A DNA stretch of 13,626 nucleotides from an uncultured Clostridia bacterium (lineage in GTDB: Bacteria; Bacillota_A; Clostridia; Oscillospirales; Oscillospiraceae), in NCBI GenBank assembly GCA_946405325.1, contig CAMJGU010000004.1:1-13626 (forward strand). The letters run 5' to 3'. The position numbers and the translations under genes are program-made. Below the pieces are notes generated by a model. The model saw only the letters and a program-made list of their open reading frames with translations. It made no database searches and was not told where the DNA came from. Within the stretch, counting starts at the first letter, position 1; each line of letters starts with the position of its first letter. Positions 13,475-13,626 of this stretch are shown piece after piece.

Positions 13475-13626
13475 TCAGAACTTGACCGAAACCCCATTGA
13501 CCTCCAGGCCCTCGTCGGCGGGGATCAGGATGTACTTGCGCCCGTCGATCACGCGGGTCGCCACCATTTCACTGTACTCCGGCGGCATGGTGATCTTCAC
13601 GTTGGGCGTGACGATCTCGAACTTCT
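13475..13626 (-). CDS. C-terminus of a DUF4317-like protein, start outside the window
   Basis: The last 49 codons of a leftward gene are visible, ending in TGA at 13475-13477. The phrases FEIVTPNVKI, TRVIDGRKYILIP and EVNGV match, from memory, the C-terminal end of the DUF4317 family, a protein of unknown function common in Clostridia. The fragment is too short to say more, and the family call should be treated as likely, not certain. A strong terminator follows directly, so it is a separate transcription unit from the CNB/cyclase genes. Confidence 0.6.
   Translation of the reverse strand, partial: KFEIVTPNVKITMPPEYSEMVATRVIDGRKYILIPADEGLEVNGVSVKF

Noticed and set aside
1..13626. CRISPR array or insertion sequence
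   Set aside because: No regularly spaced repeats and no transposase with flanking inverted repeats were seen; the only recombinase is the large serine enzyme.

Overview
The window looks like a chromosomal segment of an anaerobic Firmicute, most likely a Clostridia member of the Oscillospiraceae type. The grounds are strong AGGAGG-type ribosome binding sites, sigma-A promoters with 17-base spacers, a DUF4317-like C-terminus, and an excisionase/XRE/large serine recombinase set typical of elements in that group. No taxonomic marker gene is present, so this is inference.

Bases 1 to about 2800 are the right end of an integrated mobile element that continues off the left edge. A divergent control region (about 290-537) separates a leftward pair (a small gene of uncertain start, then an excisionase-like helix-turn-helix gene cut by the edge) from a rightward pair: an XRE-type repressor and a large serine recombinase overlapping by four bases. 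The element ends against a strong bidirectional hairpin terminator shared with a leftward tRNA-Pro(GGG) gene, which has its own promoter.

Bases 2965-3512 carry no gene. They hold a small hairpin, a tight cluster of three DnaA-box-like sites followed by an AT-rich tract, and a near-consensus promoter for the next gene. That gene, 3513-5666, encodes a UvrD/PcrA-type DNA helicase and ends in a terminator shared with the converging leftward genes.

Bases 5718-13312 hold seven leftward genes with gaps of 61 bases or less, starting from one good promoter (13371-13399). In transcription order they are: a double cyclic-nucleotide-binding (CNB) protein; a PAS plus class III nucleotide cyclase with a possible PilZ-like tail; a second double-CNB protein; a single-CNB protein; a DJ-1/PfpI protein; a Suv3-like helicase with a C-terminal zinc ribbon; and a SIR2-like protein. 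The first four look like a signal-making and signal-reading unit: one cyclase and five CNB domains that all keep the phosphate-binding arginine, none joined to a DNA-binding or membrane domain. The last three (possible NAD-consuming enzyme, RNA-type helicase, DJ-1 protein) may be the output or a co-transcribed second unit; a stable hairpin lies between the two halves. This cluster is the strongest candidate for an undescribed system.

The right edge holds the end of a leftward DUF4317-like gene and its terminator.
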